64,000 nt of DNA from Petrosia ficiformis (taxonomy: Eukaryota; Porifera; Demospongiae; Haplosclerida; Petrosiidae), in assembly GCA_947044365.1 (NCBI GenBank), contig OX345639.1:7981218-8045217 (forward strand), given 5' to 3'. The position numbers were made by a program, and so were the translations under genes. The notes under the pieces are model-generated. The model made no database searches, was not told the origin of the DNA, and worked only from the letters and a program-made list of their open reading frames with translations. Shown here in pieces: positions 10,935-24,600 of this stretch. Numbering within the stretch: the stretch's first letter is position 1; the number at the start of each line of letters is the position of its first letter.

Positions 10935-12090
10935 ATTCGACCTAGCTACTAGCTGCATTTTATATATTATATCTATATATCTTGAGTTACATTATATACA
11001 TAATTATATGCTTTATAATCTATTATAATTGTATCTGTTGCTTTATTACAATAATAATTATTCTTACTATCATAATTATTGTTGAGTTATATAGTTATTA
11101 TATATATCTACTGGAGTTGTAATTATTAATGTGTCATCTTCTTTATAATTATTTTTTGCTGTTATATATGATGATATGAAAGAGTATTGTATATCCGCTG
11201 CTTTGGATTAGAGATGCGCGTCCAAATTCAACTCTGAGGAGGTAGTCCAAATTCCCTAGGATATTAGGATTGGGGGGTCCAAAAATCCTAGCATCTTTGG
11301 ACCCCCAGGTACATTCAAAGGGGGGTCCATCCACCCTACAACACCGGTATATAACCACGGAATAAACTGATGCAAAAAGCATGCAAGCATCCAATTTTGA
11401 TATGTAATCAGCTCAGTGGAGGGGCCAAATTACGTTGGCAAAACACTATATTGTAATAGAATAGAATTTCCAAAACAAATGGGTTTACACTGCCTCCAAA
11501 TATTGATATATGTTTATCTGATACAAGTGTGTATAATAATTATTATAATCAGGATTACAACTAGTCTCATGTAGCCTGATCCATTCTTTAATGATGGGTC
11601 TGGCTATGCAAGACTAGATTACGTACGACTAAGTTAGAATTGATATACTGGAAATAATTATTACATGTATTTTGCATAGCAGCATCATCATTATATTATC
11701 ATAATACTAACACTGATCTATTTTATTCATGTGTGGTACTATGTACTAGGTACAGTTATTAAATTTTGATTTATTAAAGCAATGTAATATTATAGGTATT
11801 AATGTTCTTAATAAAGTGTTTGATACTTGCAAGGGAAATGCCTCAGGTACCCACCAGAGCACGTGGGCGGGGTCACTGAAACCACAAATTGCGTGTGCAG
11901 CAAGGGGGCACAGTCCCCTTAGAACCTGGCCCCATTAACAGGGGGACACCCCCTTTAAATTCCGCCCATACTCGTTATTTATAGCAAAGGGGCAGTTGGC
12001 CATTTTCATGGGCTTGTCCCTGACACCAATTACAAACATTTGGAGTACTCTGAACCACGTAGGGGTCAAATTCTCCTCTAAGGGCTAATT
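10935..12090. other. AT-rich non-coding stretch with a small palindrome
   Basis: A near-perfect palindrome at 11561-11618 (CTAGTCTCATGTAGCC ... GGCTATGCAAGACTAG) belongs to the dispersed AGACTA family. 11200-11345 contains several GGGGGTCCA/TGGACCCCC pieces in both orientations and can fold on itself. No gene is recognised. Confidence 0.6.
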
Positions 12091-12094
12091 AAAG

Positions 12095-12322
12095 ATGAGG
12101 TACAAAAATTGTATGGGCATGGAAAAATTAAAGCCTCATCTACAACTCCACTCAGATGCAATAAAATCTGTAAAGTTAAATGGCATTCCAATCAAGGAAG
12201 TAACACGAATCAGCACAGTTTGTGATGTTTTCAATCACCAACCAGCCTTAAAATGTTTTATTACAGAACTGCACAAGATCGATCCTGAAACTTTATTTGA
12301 CTATTACTGTCACCACTGCTAA
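12095..12322 (+). other. Unrecognised short ORF (75 aa)
   Basis: An open frame with ATG and TAA, charged and without low complexity (KLKPHLQLHSDAIKSVKL, then ... HKIDPETLFDYYCHHC at the end). The C-terminal CHHC run is suggestive of a metal site but is not diagnostic. It may be an exon of a transposon gene. Confidence 0.3.
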
Positions 12323-12324
12323 AA

Positions 12325-13489
12325 CATGTCAAAACGTACCTAAGGAATTCTATAACTCAGTCATGATTAAAGCTTCTACACATTCATTGGGAAATGACTG
12401 AAAATCATTTACAAGATACTTCTGAAAAAAATTCATCAAGTATAATGACCAAAAAATAACCTTTTTTGGAAATGTTTAGTTTATTTTGATTAAAATAAAT
12501 GTCAATTTTGCTGTGATATTTTTAACCTGCCCCCAAATAAAATTTTCCTTCCTACTCCACTGAAGAAAATGCCAGATGGGTTGAAATTGTTCTGGCATAT
12601 GATGACATGTGTCATTTATGAAAATTGCAAGACTATGAGTACCTCTCCCTACTCCTTTTGATAAATGATAACCAAGGTATATAATATATGTTCAATTCAC
12701 AGGCTGCATGCACATACATACTAATTTTGTATAATGAATTCAGGCAGATGATTTACATATTAAAAACCATGCGCAAAGACGAAAATTGTCATGCCGTGTG
12801 TTCACCAAGTGAAAAATATTCACATTTTTCTGGCTTAGCTGTTATAAAAGAATCACATGCGCTATGAAGAAAGTACATCATTTGTTTTTCATATACATGC
12901 AATAGTCACTTGTCAAAATGATTACTCCAAGAAGTATACACATTCATTACATAATTATATTTGTGTCAAAACTTATGTTATTCATTGTAGTTTATACACT
13001 ATACATGACACTGTTCACTGTTCACTGTTCAGCTGAAAACATTCAAAGCAGTGGAGCACTGAAGTAATGCAACAATGAAGCAATCTCATTGCAGCACTGA
13101 GCAATTCAATGAAACAATGCAGCAATCAGTGAAGCCGATGAAACTGTACAGCAATGCAGCAGTAAAGCAATGAGTAAGCAGCATTCGCTGTAATACTCCT
13201 GTGCATCTTGGAAAGGGCATTAATTTGAATCCAGTAGTGCTCTTGGACATCCATATACAGCCTACATTTTGCCATGTATGATCCTCAGATCATTGTCAAC
13301 AAAGTTTAAAATGGAAACTGTGAAGAGTACGTTTTGATCTTGTTTTAACTACATTTAGCTTTATACCGTTGGTCTCGCGTAGCGAAATAGCAGATTGCTG
13401 TCTTGACGAGCGTGAGTCAGCGTGTCTGGGCGTGACATTATTGCGATTTTTAAAGTTTAACCCTTTTTTGCCTCATAATCAATTAAAAA
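12325..13489. other. Non-coding stretch upstream of the + strand gene
   Basis: 13020-13185 is rich in GCAGCAATG/GCAATGAAGCAA words (a degenerate trinucleotide-like repeat) with CACTGTTCACTGTTC at 13011-13031. No TATA or other core promoter element stands out before the ATG at 13490. Confidence 0.5.
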
Positions 13490-16400
13490 ATGGCAGGTGG
13501 TACATTGAAACTTTGTGGAGGTTAGTACGTTTATATATTACCTCGTGATAACAAATTCTCCTTTATTTTTTTATATATTTACAATAGAACCTGTAGTTCC
13601 TGGTGTTGCTCTTCCAAAAGCGTTTGAATCACTGGAGAAACAATTAGAATGTGTTGGCAGTCTTTGTAAGTTAAAAGGATCACACGAGGCTCAAACTGCA
13701 GGACTGTTACTAGTATGTGGTGAACTGCAACGTATGCTACGTCTTGCTTTTATAGGTATGGGAACAATATGGCGAATATAACTGTTTATACATGTATAAA
13801 CAAAAACAATGAATCTCATTAGTGGTATTACACCCACTTATCGCTCACCAAAAATCTGGTGAGCTCTTGACGAATGCATGTATAGTGCATTCACCAGACC
13901 CTTCCCGTTTAGGGTTGGGTCTGGCTACACGAGACTATTAGCGACCCATTTCTGCAGATGACAAACAGAGTTCACTGCAGTCCATGAAACACAGAGCAGC
14001 ATTTATTGCCTTGTACTGCTCAGCTTTCATACATGTAGTATGTGAATTCCATCGAGTAACCACATCTCGTATCAACTTCTTTTCTTCTCTATCCATCTGC
14101 TTCTGTACTTCTCCAAGCTTCATGCTCTGCTTGAAATATGTTTCTGCACTTTTGACGAAGGGCTCTTGATCTAGTTCAGTTGCTTTCTCGTATAATGTGT
14201 GGGCAAAACAAGGTAAATGCCTCCAGTTGCAGCTAACATATTGGCTGCACTATCAGTCACAATGCAACTTATCTTATCTGCTAAATATCAGAAAGTCCTC
14301 TTAAGCATCAGCTTCTGACAAGGAGATTTACTGGAGTTGAGTTAAACTACGCCTTGGCTGTAAGTACACTATTCAACCCTAGGCTTAAGAAACTTGGTTT
14401 CAGAAATACCACTGCATGTACCCAATTAAGTTATTCTACATCTAACAACTGTGGTAGCATCTCAATCTGGACTATGGGCAGTGCTTGATCAACGTGTAGC
14501 TGTGACACAGTCAAGGCCATCAACAGCTAGTTCAATGATTATGCTGCATACTTATCAAAAACCAAGCAAATATGGAAAAGAGGAAAATTCCTTAAAATGG
14601 TGGCTGGATAATAAAAAAAGCTTTCTCATCTTTATCTTACCCTCCAAGCAAGTACCTGTCAATCCCTGCCACATTTTTGCCTTAAGAAAGGCTATTCTCA
14701 AAAGCTGGGGAGGTAATATTTTTAAAAAGAAACAGGATAAAACACAAAAACGTGGACATGATTCTGTTTCTTAATAAAGCATTGTAAAATTGTAATTTTG
14801 AAGTACTAGCTATAATAATTATAATCGTCAATAAATTTTAAACTGTATATCTAAGACTTATTACGATTTTTGTTAGATTTTTGTAGCTATTTAAGTAATC
14901 GATACTGTTAATACTCAGATAGTTAGTAAGTAATATTGTAATATATCAAAAAAATTAACGTAGGACCCAAAATTAAAAAACCACTTAGATATACATGTAC
15001 TCTACATAGATACCTAAATAGCTATAAAGCAAAATACAGAGCTGTACTATGTAGTGTTATATGGAATTAAGTTGTTTGTTTAATTTTGGGTCATACGTTA
15101 ACTGTGCTAGTACATCCCAACCTTGTTTGCAAACGTTTTGGATTTTGACATCCCTACATAATCTTTCATTTTTATTTAAAATGTTTTTTATTATTCTTGT
15201 CTATCTATGTAAGTACCTTTCTTTGTTTCTATTTTTATCTATTTATTTATCTTTCTGTCTATCCAGTATTTATTTATTTAAATTACTCTATCTACTTATT
15301 TATTTATCACCAGAGAATGGAATACTAGCCAGTCGTATTGAAATACTCACACGATATCAAGATGATTTTGTTAAAAAATGTGGTAAGTAAAATTAATAAA
15401 TTTTAATATAGACAAATACAATGTGTTGTGATAGTATTTGTATTTATCAGAGAGTACGGTAGTACTCTCTATGTTGGGATGGCACAATGATTCTAGCACA
15501 ATTCCAGTCACATTTATAGTAAAATTCTGGTGTACAATTACCGAGATGATATCTTCAGATACTATGAAAGAAGTAAGTCTCAAGAACTGCATAGATTTGA
15601 TCTCGAATTAGATGTCATTTTCATAAGTGTATTCATTAAACGAGCCACATGGAATTAATTGCACATGCGCATTTGTATCCTCATAACATGGAAGCTGTAA
15701 AGGGGAAAGTGCTTGTTGCATTGGAATCTTAAGCATAGTAATAAAATTTGTGAACAAATACATTCTTATAATAATGAATATTAATATTAAAGCATTGTAT
15801 TCTAATATTATATGCTATGATAATCATAATGGCTGACACAGTGACTGACACTACTTCGTGTGGGACTGCAGACAGTGCTGTAAGTGAAATAACAAATAGA
15901 CATTGTCTGTAAGTGAAAGAGGATGACAATCAATTCATAAATAATCGATATATACAAAAGACTGACCTGAACAAGCTTTAAATGCAATTATGATTGTATG
16001 ATTTCATATTATATATAACTTACACCAGTATTTCTGCAATCTACAAAATATTCACACCATTCAGAAAAAAAAACACTGGAAACAAGAATAATAAAAAACA
16101 TAAAAATAAAAGAGGTAGGGACGTCAAAACCCAAAAAGCATGCGAACAAGGTTGGGAGGCTAAAATAGGGCCCAAAATTAAACAAACCACTTCCATATAA
16201 CCCTACATAAGTACTTGCCGTGCTATAAGTGAAATACAAAGAGCTGTGGTTATTTTGAAGTGGTTTGTTTAATTTTGGGTCCTATGTTGAGCCTCCCAAC
16301 CTTGTTCCATGCATTTTGGGTTTGATGTCCCTACATCTTTCGTTTTTATTGAAATTTTTTTTTATTATTCTTGTTTTACAAGTAATTACCAACTTTTTTA

Positions 16401-19400
16401 TCAGGTAGTCTCTTTTTACCAGAGTGAAGAGGTCTGTGTGGTTAAAACCAAGAATAGATGAAATAATAAATGAATGAATGAATGGATGAGTGAATGGAAT
16501 CAATCAATGTATAGACAAGTAAAAAAAGGAATGGATATATTAATCAACTGATATGTAGATTAATACTATACTGTTACAATAATATATATCTTGATATACA
16601 TGTACACTAATGGCTTCTATTGCTACGTTCATCCATCCATTCAATTGCAAACTGATAAGTTTATGCCAGCAACCTGTGACATGAGTTTGAGACTTAGAGT
16701 CTTGGAATTCAGTATCTATTTCTGCTTATGATATTGTCACAATTCATTTCCGCCATAATGGCATGATATAATCTTTAATAATATACACACACAGATGTAT
16801 ACTCTACACATGTACAATACATGTACATGTATGAATATATAATGTACATAATTACATAATTTATGTTTGTCTATAGAAAAGCGTTTAAGAGGGTTTGAGA
16901 CTGAACAAAAGATTACTAGAAGGTATCTAAAGAAGTTACGACAAAGGCAATACAGTAAGGTGTTAGTTTATACATGTATAGTAAACTGTGTTTAGACTTT
17001 AAAAACAATCTAATTATTTAGGAATATTAGTATTAACCATATTAACCATGTTCCTTTACTCAGTAGCATTTTATGAACAATTACATAGCATTTTTTATTT
17101 GGACAATCTGATTCTAATTTAAAAGGGCAGAGTAGTACCTGCAAAATCAATTATATTGCCAGCACTGAATGCTAAGGTTATTTATCTAAATTAATTTAAG
17201 GCTTCTTTTAATGTCAATATAATAATTATTTTGTTGTGGAAACTCAGTCCTTCATGATTGATGTTTGTTGATTTCTGCATAACATTTTAGCTTTGTATCC
17301 TACTCCTGCTCCTCCTACTCCTTTTCCTCCTCCTCCTCCTCCTCCTCCTTCTTTTCTCCAAAAAATCTGTAAAGCTGAAACATTGTGTCAAACAATTTTT
17401 AATTCAAATAACACTTTGGAATATGATCCAGTCAAGTTAAAATATCTAATGGAATTTTTAATTAATAAATCATTACACAGAATATGAAGCTGTTCGTAAA
17501 GCTAAAGAAAGAGAATGGTGGAAAGTTGAAGTATCTTGTTCCGATTATGACTCCATTAATACTCTGTCAAGGGTAGGTTATATCATCATACTCTCTTGAT
17601 TATATGGGAGGGATGGTTGGAGGTTCTCCCTTCATTATGAAACCCTCTTTATGGTGCCCTGTTTATATGCTATATCGTATTAAGGGTATAATATGAAATG
17701 CTGATACTTATATATGTATTTGTAAGTACATGTATAATATAGTATTAGTTGTTGAGAGAGTATCATACTACTTGGAATTTAATATGTACATGTATGATAT
17801 GCAGGGACTACTCATACATGTATGTATGATGTGTTTAATTTTAGTATCAAGAGTACTGTAGTTGGTACATTTGTAGCATCATGAACTCATAAGTTAACCT
17901 GAGTGGGTGTGGTCCAATGTTTGGCAATATGCTCTGTACTATATGTGTGGTGTGCTTAACTATAAAGCCAAATGCATCTCGAATTTTTCACAATAATATT
18001 GAAGCAGTTTACTAGTATCTATGAAAATACGAACCATTAAATCAGGGCTGGACTGTATTGTACCTGTTATGATATAAGAAGAATTATGGCGACATAACTA
18101 AGTACTAACTAACCATGCGTTGCACAATTATTCATACCAACAAACGTTCTGTAGGCATCAAACAATGCCTTTAACACCACCAACAACTGGTTCAGACTAC
18201 TACATTACTAAATCTATCAGTAAAATGTACTTTTTTGGGATACTGTAGTATACATGCAAGGTCAACAAGAAGTTGTTTGCATCAAGTGATTCACGTGCTC
18301 ACAACAACAGTAGCACTCGTCAGCACACAAATAGCGCCTTCTGTTGAAGAAATATATACTGCTCAGCACTGCCTTTGATTTTACAGTATGTTATACAATG
18401 ACATAACTCATAATTAGGAAAACAGTGTCAATGCTGCAAAGGGATGTACTAAAGAGATGGGCAATATTTTGATTATTGTGACAATTGTGATTAAAATTTC
18501 ATTCCTATCACATCTAAATCAGTTTTATTAGCGCTGCTTACTCAACTGATAAAAGGTATTGATTTGATTGTTGAATGAGATCGACATACATGTACATGTA
18601 GGTAGCTAATAATCACAATTATTGTGATATCCACACAGACAATAATCATGGACTCGTAGTCTAATGAATGCACTCACAGTGCAAAACCCTCGCCACAATT
18701 GTGATTGGGAAACATGAATGATTATTGACAAGAACATAATTGCAGGCAATACTTGACTCTAATAATAATAATTGTTATTATTACAAGAATAATAAAAAGC
18801 ATTTTCAATAAAAATGAAAGAAGATGTAGGGACGTCAAAACCCTAAAAGCATGTGAAACATATATGGTATGAACCATTGTGCAACACATGGTTAGTTGGT
18901 ACTTATGTCACTATAAGCAAAATACAAAGAGCTGTACTTACATTTCAACCGGTAATACATGTATATTATACAGATACGTTTTAATACACACACCTTTTTA
19001 TATCTAGTGTTTTTATGACTACCAACACATTTTAGATGGCCAAAGATTCAGTGATGTCCAGATTTGCCTTCAGATGTCCAAGGCATCCTAAGTATTTCCT
19101 TCAAATATACTAGGATCACTAGGATGTCTTAGGATGTCCCATACTGGTCATGGTTTAGGATAATACTATTCCCATTATACTAAGTATCCTGGGATACCTA
19201 CATGTATGATGTCCCATACTGGTTATGGTTTATTATACTAAACTATAACTAAGTCTATTTCAATAACTATAACCAGGCATGGGTCAAGCACTAACATTTA
19301 GCAAAGCACAAGCACTTATAAAAGTGCTTCAAGCAGTAAGCAATTTTTCAAGCACTTATACACAAAGTGCTTAAGTATTTTCTGAAGCACTTTGAAAGTG

Positions 19401-21624
19401 CTTCAAGCACAATTTCAAGCATTTGTTGTATTCATGATTCTACTAGTTATGTAACTCAACATTTCACATGCAATTTAAAAAAATTTAATTATTCAATGAT
19501 TCTCAACATAAATTTCATTAATTTATTGAATGCTGTTATTACTTCTGATAAACACAAGTTTTCAGATGTAAATGAAAACAAAGCCTACAAAGAAAGTGCT
19601 TAGTGCTTTAAAATGCTTAAGAAGCACATCACCAAAAAGTGCTCAAGCACAAGCACAAGCACAAAGGCTTTGGTTGATAAAATGCTTGTAAGCACATTCA
19701 AGCACTTTTGAAAATGTGCTTAAAGCACTTTTAAGCACAAGCACTAAAGTGCTTGACCCAAGCCTGACCAGTATGAGACATCCTCAGACATCCTAGCTAT
19801 TCCAGGATACTTAGTATAATGGGAATAGAGTATTAGCCTAAACCATGACCAGTATGGGACATCCTCAGACATCCTAGCTATCCCAGGATACTTAGTATAA
19901 TGGGAATTGAGTATAGCCTAAACCATGACCAGTATGGGACATCTAAACCATGACCAGTATGGGACACCTCAGACATCCTAGCTATCTCAGGATACTTAGT
20001 ATAATGGGAATAGAGTATAGCCTAAACCATGACCAGTATGGAACATCCTCAGACATCCTAGGTATCCCAGGATACTTGGTTACTAAAAGTCACAATGCCT
20101 TAATAAAAGTGGTATTAGTTATAGTTATAGTTAACTACAACAACACTAATGACAAGTATTGGTATTGTACTCGATACCATCAATACTGATTCCCAAATTA
20201 CTCAGTATCATATTGAAGTGAAAATACTGGTATCGCCCAGCACTACTAAACTCTGGCATGGCAGAAAGCTTACTATATTATCGATGTTGTAGTAGTCACT
20301 ACCTGAGTTGTAGTTGATTTCAAATAGTCAACAGCGATAGGCTTCAAGCAAGATGAGTTGTGTTTCAGTTAACTCTTCTGCTACCAGACGTTTCCTGAAA
20401 GTTGTGAAACGGCAACCATGAGTTTCATAACGTTAAATCAGAAATGTTTTAGCAATGGCCTGCTGTTACTTTTGATCCTTGAAGTCTGCTGGTAGTGTTT
20501 TCAAAGCTAATGTTTGCAGGTTTGTTGGAATTTTGGGAACAGACAAAATAATAAAAAGTAACCCTCTGCTCCACCTATGCAGGCGAGGGTTAACAGTCAC
20601 CCATTCCTAATTTGTTGAACTGGTTTTTAGGCATAATGAAATAAATATATTTGTGATGTGATGGGATAACTCAATGTTCATCTTTTATGGAATTCATGGT
20701 ACATGTACATTTATATAATTAAGGGATTAATTTTAATTATCATATCTAGATTTCTGGTAATCCTAATTTGGATTTCATGTTACGAATAAATCAACTCTTC
20801 CTGGATTTTGTCAAAGATGCCAATTCTAATGAGTAAGTTAACATGTTTTGTTGATGTTTTTTTCTGGAATAGTGCACATGTACATACCTGTATGATTATG
20901 GTCTGAAATGAAAAAGGATCAGATAACATTTGTGTTACCAAGTAGTTAAATGTTTAAACCCTCACATTTCTTACAGGTAGTCTAATAAATAAGTATTGTA
21001 GACATTTTTCATCTCCTAGATACATCTACAGTATTTAAAATTAGGGGTGTGTGATAATGGAAAAACTTATATCACGATGTTATCATGATTATTACTATAA
21101 TAACACCAAAATTAACACCTCGCAACCTTCATTAAATAATGAGCGACTGTTTATTATACTATCAGCTATTACAGTATCAATAAATAAAATAGACATTCAG
21201 CAATAATCATTGCAGAAATATGGGCGTGGTTAACGAGCCAAACGGCCAAGATTTTACTGCTACATTCCCTCAGAAGAATTCAGACCTAAACAAAATTTAT
21301 ATTCTAAAAGGTTAAGGCTCTGTCCAGCTTCACCTGCAGTAACAGTTCTTCATTCCATGTGGAAATAGCAAAACGATTGTCTTGACAAAGATGGGTGTTA
21401 CCGCTAATGACGGTCGAGTTGTATCAAATTCTCCTGCCTTCATAGATGTTAGGAAAGGCTTGAAGCTTGCTTCGAAGTTAGCATAAGAACTGGTGAGTAT
21501 GTAGACAAATCCTCAAGTTCAGTTTTACATATGTGACTGAAGCTTCAGTTTTCTTGGTAAATACTTGACGGTCAAATTTTCCGTTATATAAACTGTAACC
21601 GTTCCGTATACCGTTTTTACTGAA

Positions 21625-21655
<31 letters not shown>

Positions 21656-24600
21656 TCCACATAAAGCCAGGATAGCCCATAGGAAACAAAATTATGTACG
21701 AACTATTAAAGCAATAAAATTAAGAATATGATAAACAAATACTCCTAAAGCATGTTGTACTTTAGGATCCTCACAATTCATTATAAATCTAAACAGTAAA
21801 CGATGAAGTAGACGAAATATTTTGAAAAACATCCATAGTGTGTTCATGAAAGACTTTTATGAAACCCTCCCTATACTCAGAATAGAGACGACAAACAACA
21901 GAGCATGGATTTCATCCTGGATGACTCCACATTCTTCACATAAACGCCTATCATAAGGAATTTTAGGTATATGGTGTCTTCCAGCTTCAATTTGTAAATT
22001 ATGGCAACTGAGCCTAAATCTAGTAAGTGCTACCCGATGTTTCTTAATTTTAACGTTGTCCAAATAATTTTCAAATCTCTAATTAAATGATAGGTACATA
22101 ACTTGTTTTCACCATCACCCTTTTTTGCTAGAGGACGGCTTAAATCCAAGCCTCATTCAGCCAAAGATTCTTGAACCACAGTCGGAAAGATACACATAGC
22201 AACATCAGGGCACAACATAGCTTGCTCCAAGCCATGGGCAGACATGACAGACCTAAGAAATGTATACCAAGAATGGTGGTCATCATGAAAAAGCTTCATT
22301 GACAATTTATATGCATCAATAGCCAAGAGCAGAGCCTTTATACTAGCCAAACAATACCAATATTTCACAACATTCAATTTAGCAGACAATTATAAAGGAA
22401 AAAAACCCAGTTCACCCAAGACACCAATTACACTAGAATTTACCGGAACATTTAAAATTCTTCTACCAAACTTAACAAGAACTTTCTCTATTAGCTTTAT
22501 CTTTGTACTTATGCCCCATAACTGACTTCCAAACAGTAAGCAAGGACTAATGACTGATGTAAATAATTTACATAAAGTACTGACTTGCAAACCTCCCTCT
22601 ACCATATCTTTTGACTTGGATAGTAGGTGTCCAACTGCTTTCATACTTCTATCTATTAGTGGATTAAACATAGTAACATAACAGCCTCTATTGCTTACTG
22701 TAACTCCCAAATACTTAAAGTTTGTTACATTTTCCAAAATTTTTCTTTTATATTCGATTTGAAATCCGTTTCTATCTTTCACTGGACCACTTAACATCAC
22801 TTTTGATTTGTTTGTATTAACTGCCAGATTATTTATAAAACAGAAAGACTCCAGGTTGAACATGGTTTTTAGCAAAAATAACCACATCATCTGCATACAG
22901 GATACCTCTGATATTACACTTAAAAAGTGGTATTCCTTCATCTACACAAATATCATTCAATATAGGGTTTATGTATAGTGAGAAAAGAATTGGGCTAAGA
23001 CCACACCCTTGTCTAACACCACTGTTACATGAAAATTCGTCAGAGACACTATTGTTCCAAAAACCTGATGCACTTGCTTCACTATACATACTTTGAAGAG
23101 TCTGGAGAAAATTGCCATGAATACCCAATGAACCCAATTTAAACCATAATCTCTGATGAGGTATACTATCAAAAGCCTTCATAAAATCTATAAAACAACT
23201 AAGTAATTTTTCATTCTTGCTGACAGCCCTTCTATCAATGTTTGAAGTATAAAGATTGCATCAGTTGTCTGATGATCTGGTCTAAAGCCAAATTGCTCTC
23301 GAGCTAATATATTATTACGAATACACCAATCTAAAAGCCTATTTGCCAGTACCTTAGAATATATCTTGGCAACTATTGGTAAAAGTGTTATCCCCCTATA
23401 ATTTTTGGGATCACATTCTGAGCCACTTTTATGAAGTGGTATAATTAAACCTTTAGACCAGAGTTTAGGGAACTGAACTGAATTAAATATAAATGTCAGC
23501 ATTTGTAAAATTTTAACATTATTGCTTGCACAACATTTTAGAAGATCTATGGAGAAACCATCCAGCCCACTCGCTTTGCCTGATTTTTGATGTTCTAATT
23601 ACTTCAAAGACCTCCTTCTCCTTGGCTAATTGGGCAGTACTTTTGCAAGCAGCAGGTTCAATAATTTTATGATGCAATTGCTTAAAATGGTTAAAGAGTT
23701 CCTGTTTGTCCATTTTTGTGCCTGTTGCTCTCTGATTACTATTGCCTTTTAAATCAAGTGTCTTTCTCTTTGTTAACGTACATTCTTCATCAAACCAAGG
23801 TTGATGTAGATATCTGTTAACTTTTGCCTTTAAACCAGTTTGTTTTACTTTCAAAGCACCAACTTGTAAACCTAAATTTATTAAAAATTGTTGGAACTGG
23901 TTAATGCAATCATTAATTGGTAGATTTAGCAATTGCTTCATATATCTGCTAACATAGATGTCCATTCTGCAGATGTTATTAAGGATATCAAATCTCTCTT
24001 TTTAACTTCTATCCACTTATACCTAACATTTATAATACCACTCTCTTCTTCACGAGACAATAAGTCCAAAGCCAGCTCTTCAGCATACCGACAGCTTAAA
24101 AGAAAAGAAATAATATTTTGTTTGGTTTGCAAATTTAAAAAAATTGAACAATGGTCAGAAAACTGAAAGTGGTGAAACGCTAAAGGAGGTAAAAACTATT
24201 TGTTTTGAACTAAGAATGTAATCAACTACACTGCCTCCTTGGTGACCGTAAAAGGTGAGATTTCCTCTTGTAATATCTCCAAATGTACCATTTAAAATGT
24301 AGAGGTCTGCAGTGTAACACAAATCAATTAAATGCTTCCCTTGATTATTTACAACTTTATCTTGGGATATACGATTGAGATTACCAGGAGATATGCTACC
24401 TGTACGACCATTCAAATCACCACATATCATCACTTTGCCCATTTTTGAGCAATGTAGAATTTCAAGTTCAACATCGGACCACACCGTTTCATTATAAGCC
24501 TTCACATTACATGAGCTTTCCGGAGGTATATAAACAAAATAAATAAACACAGATATATTTTGTGGAAAAAGATTCCCATGACATCTTAACCAAACTCTCT

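Noticed and set aside
17293..17487. Proline-rich ORF (PPPPPPPPSF) as an extra exon of the + strand gene
   Set aside because: It follows a possible acceptor, but joining it onward gives a stop at every donor I tried, while exon 16877-16954 joins 17481-17572 directly in phase. A minor alternative exon cannot be excluded.
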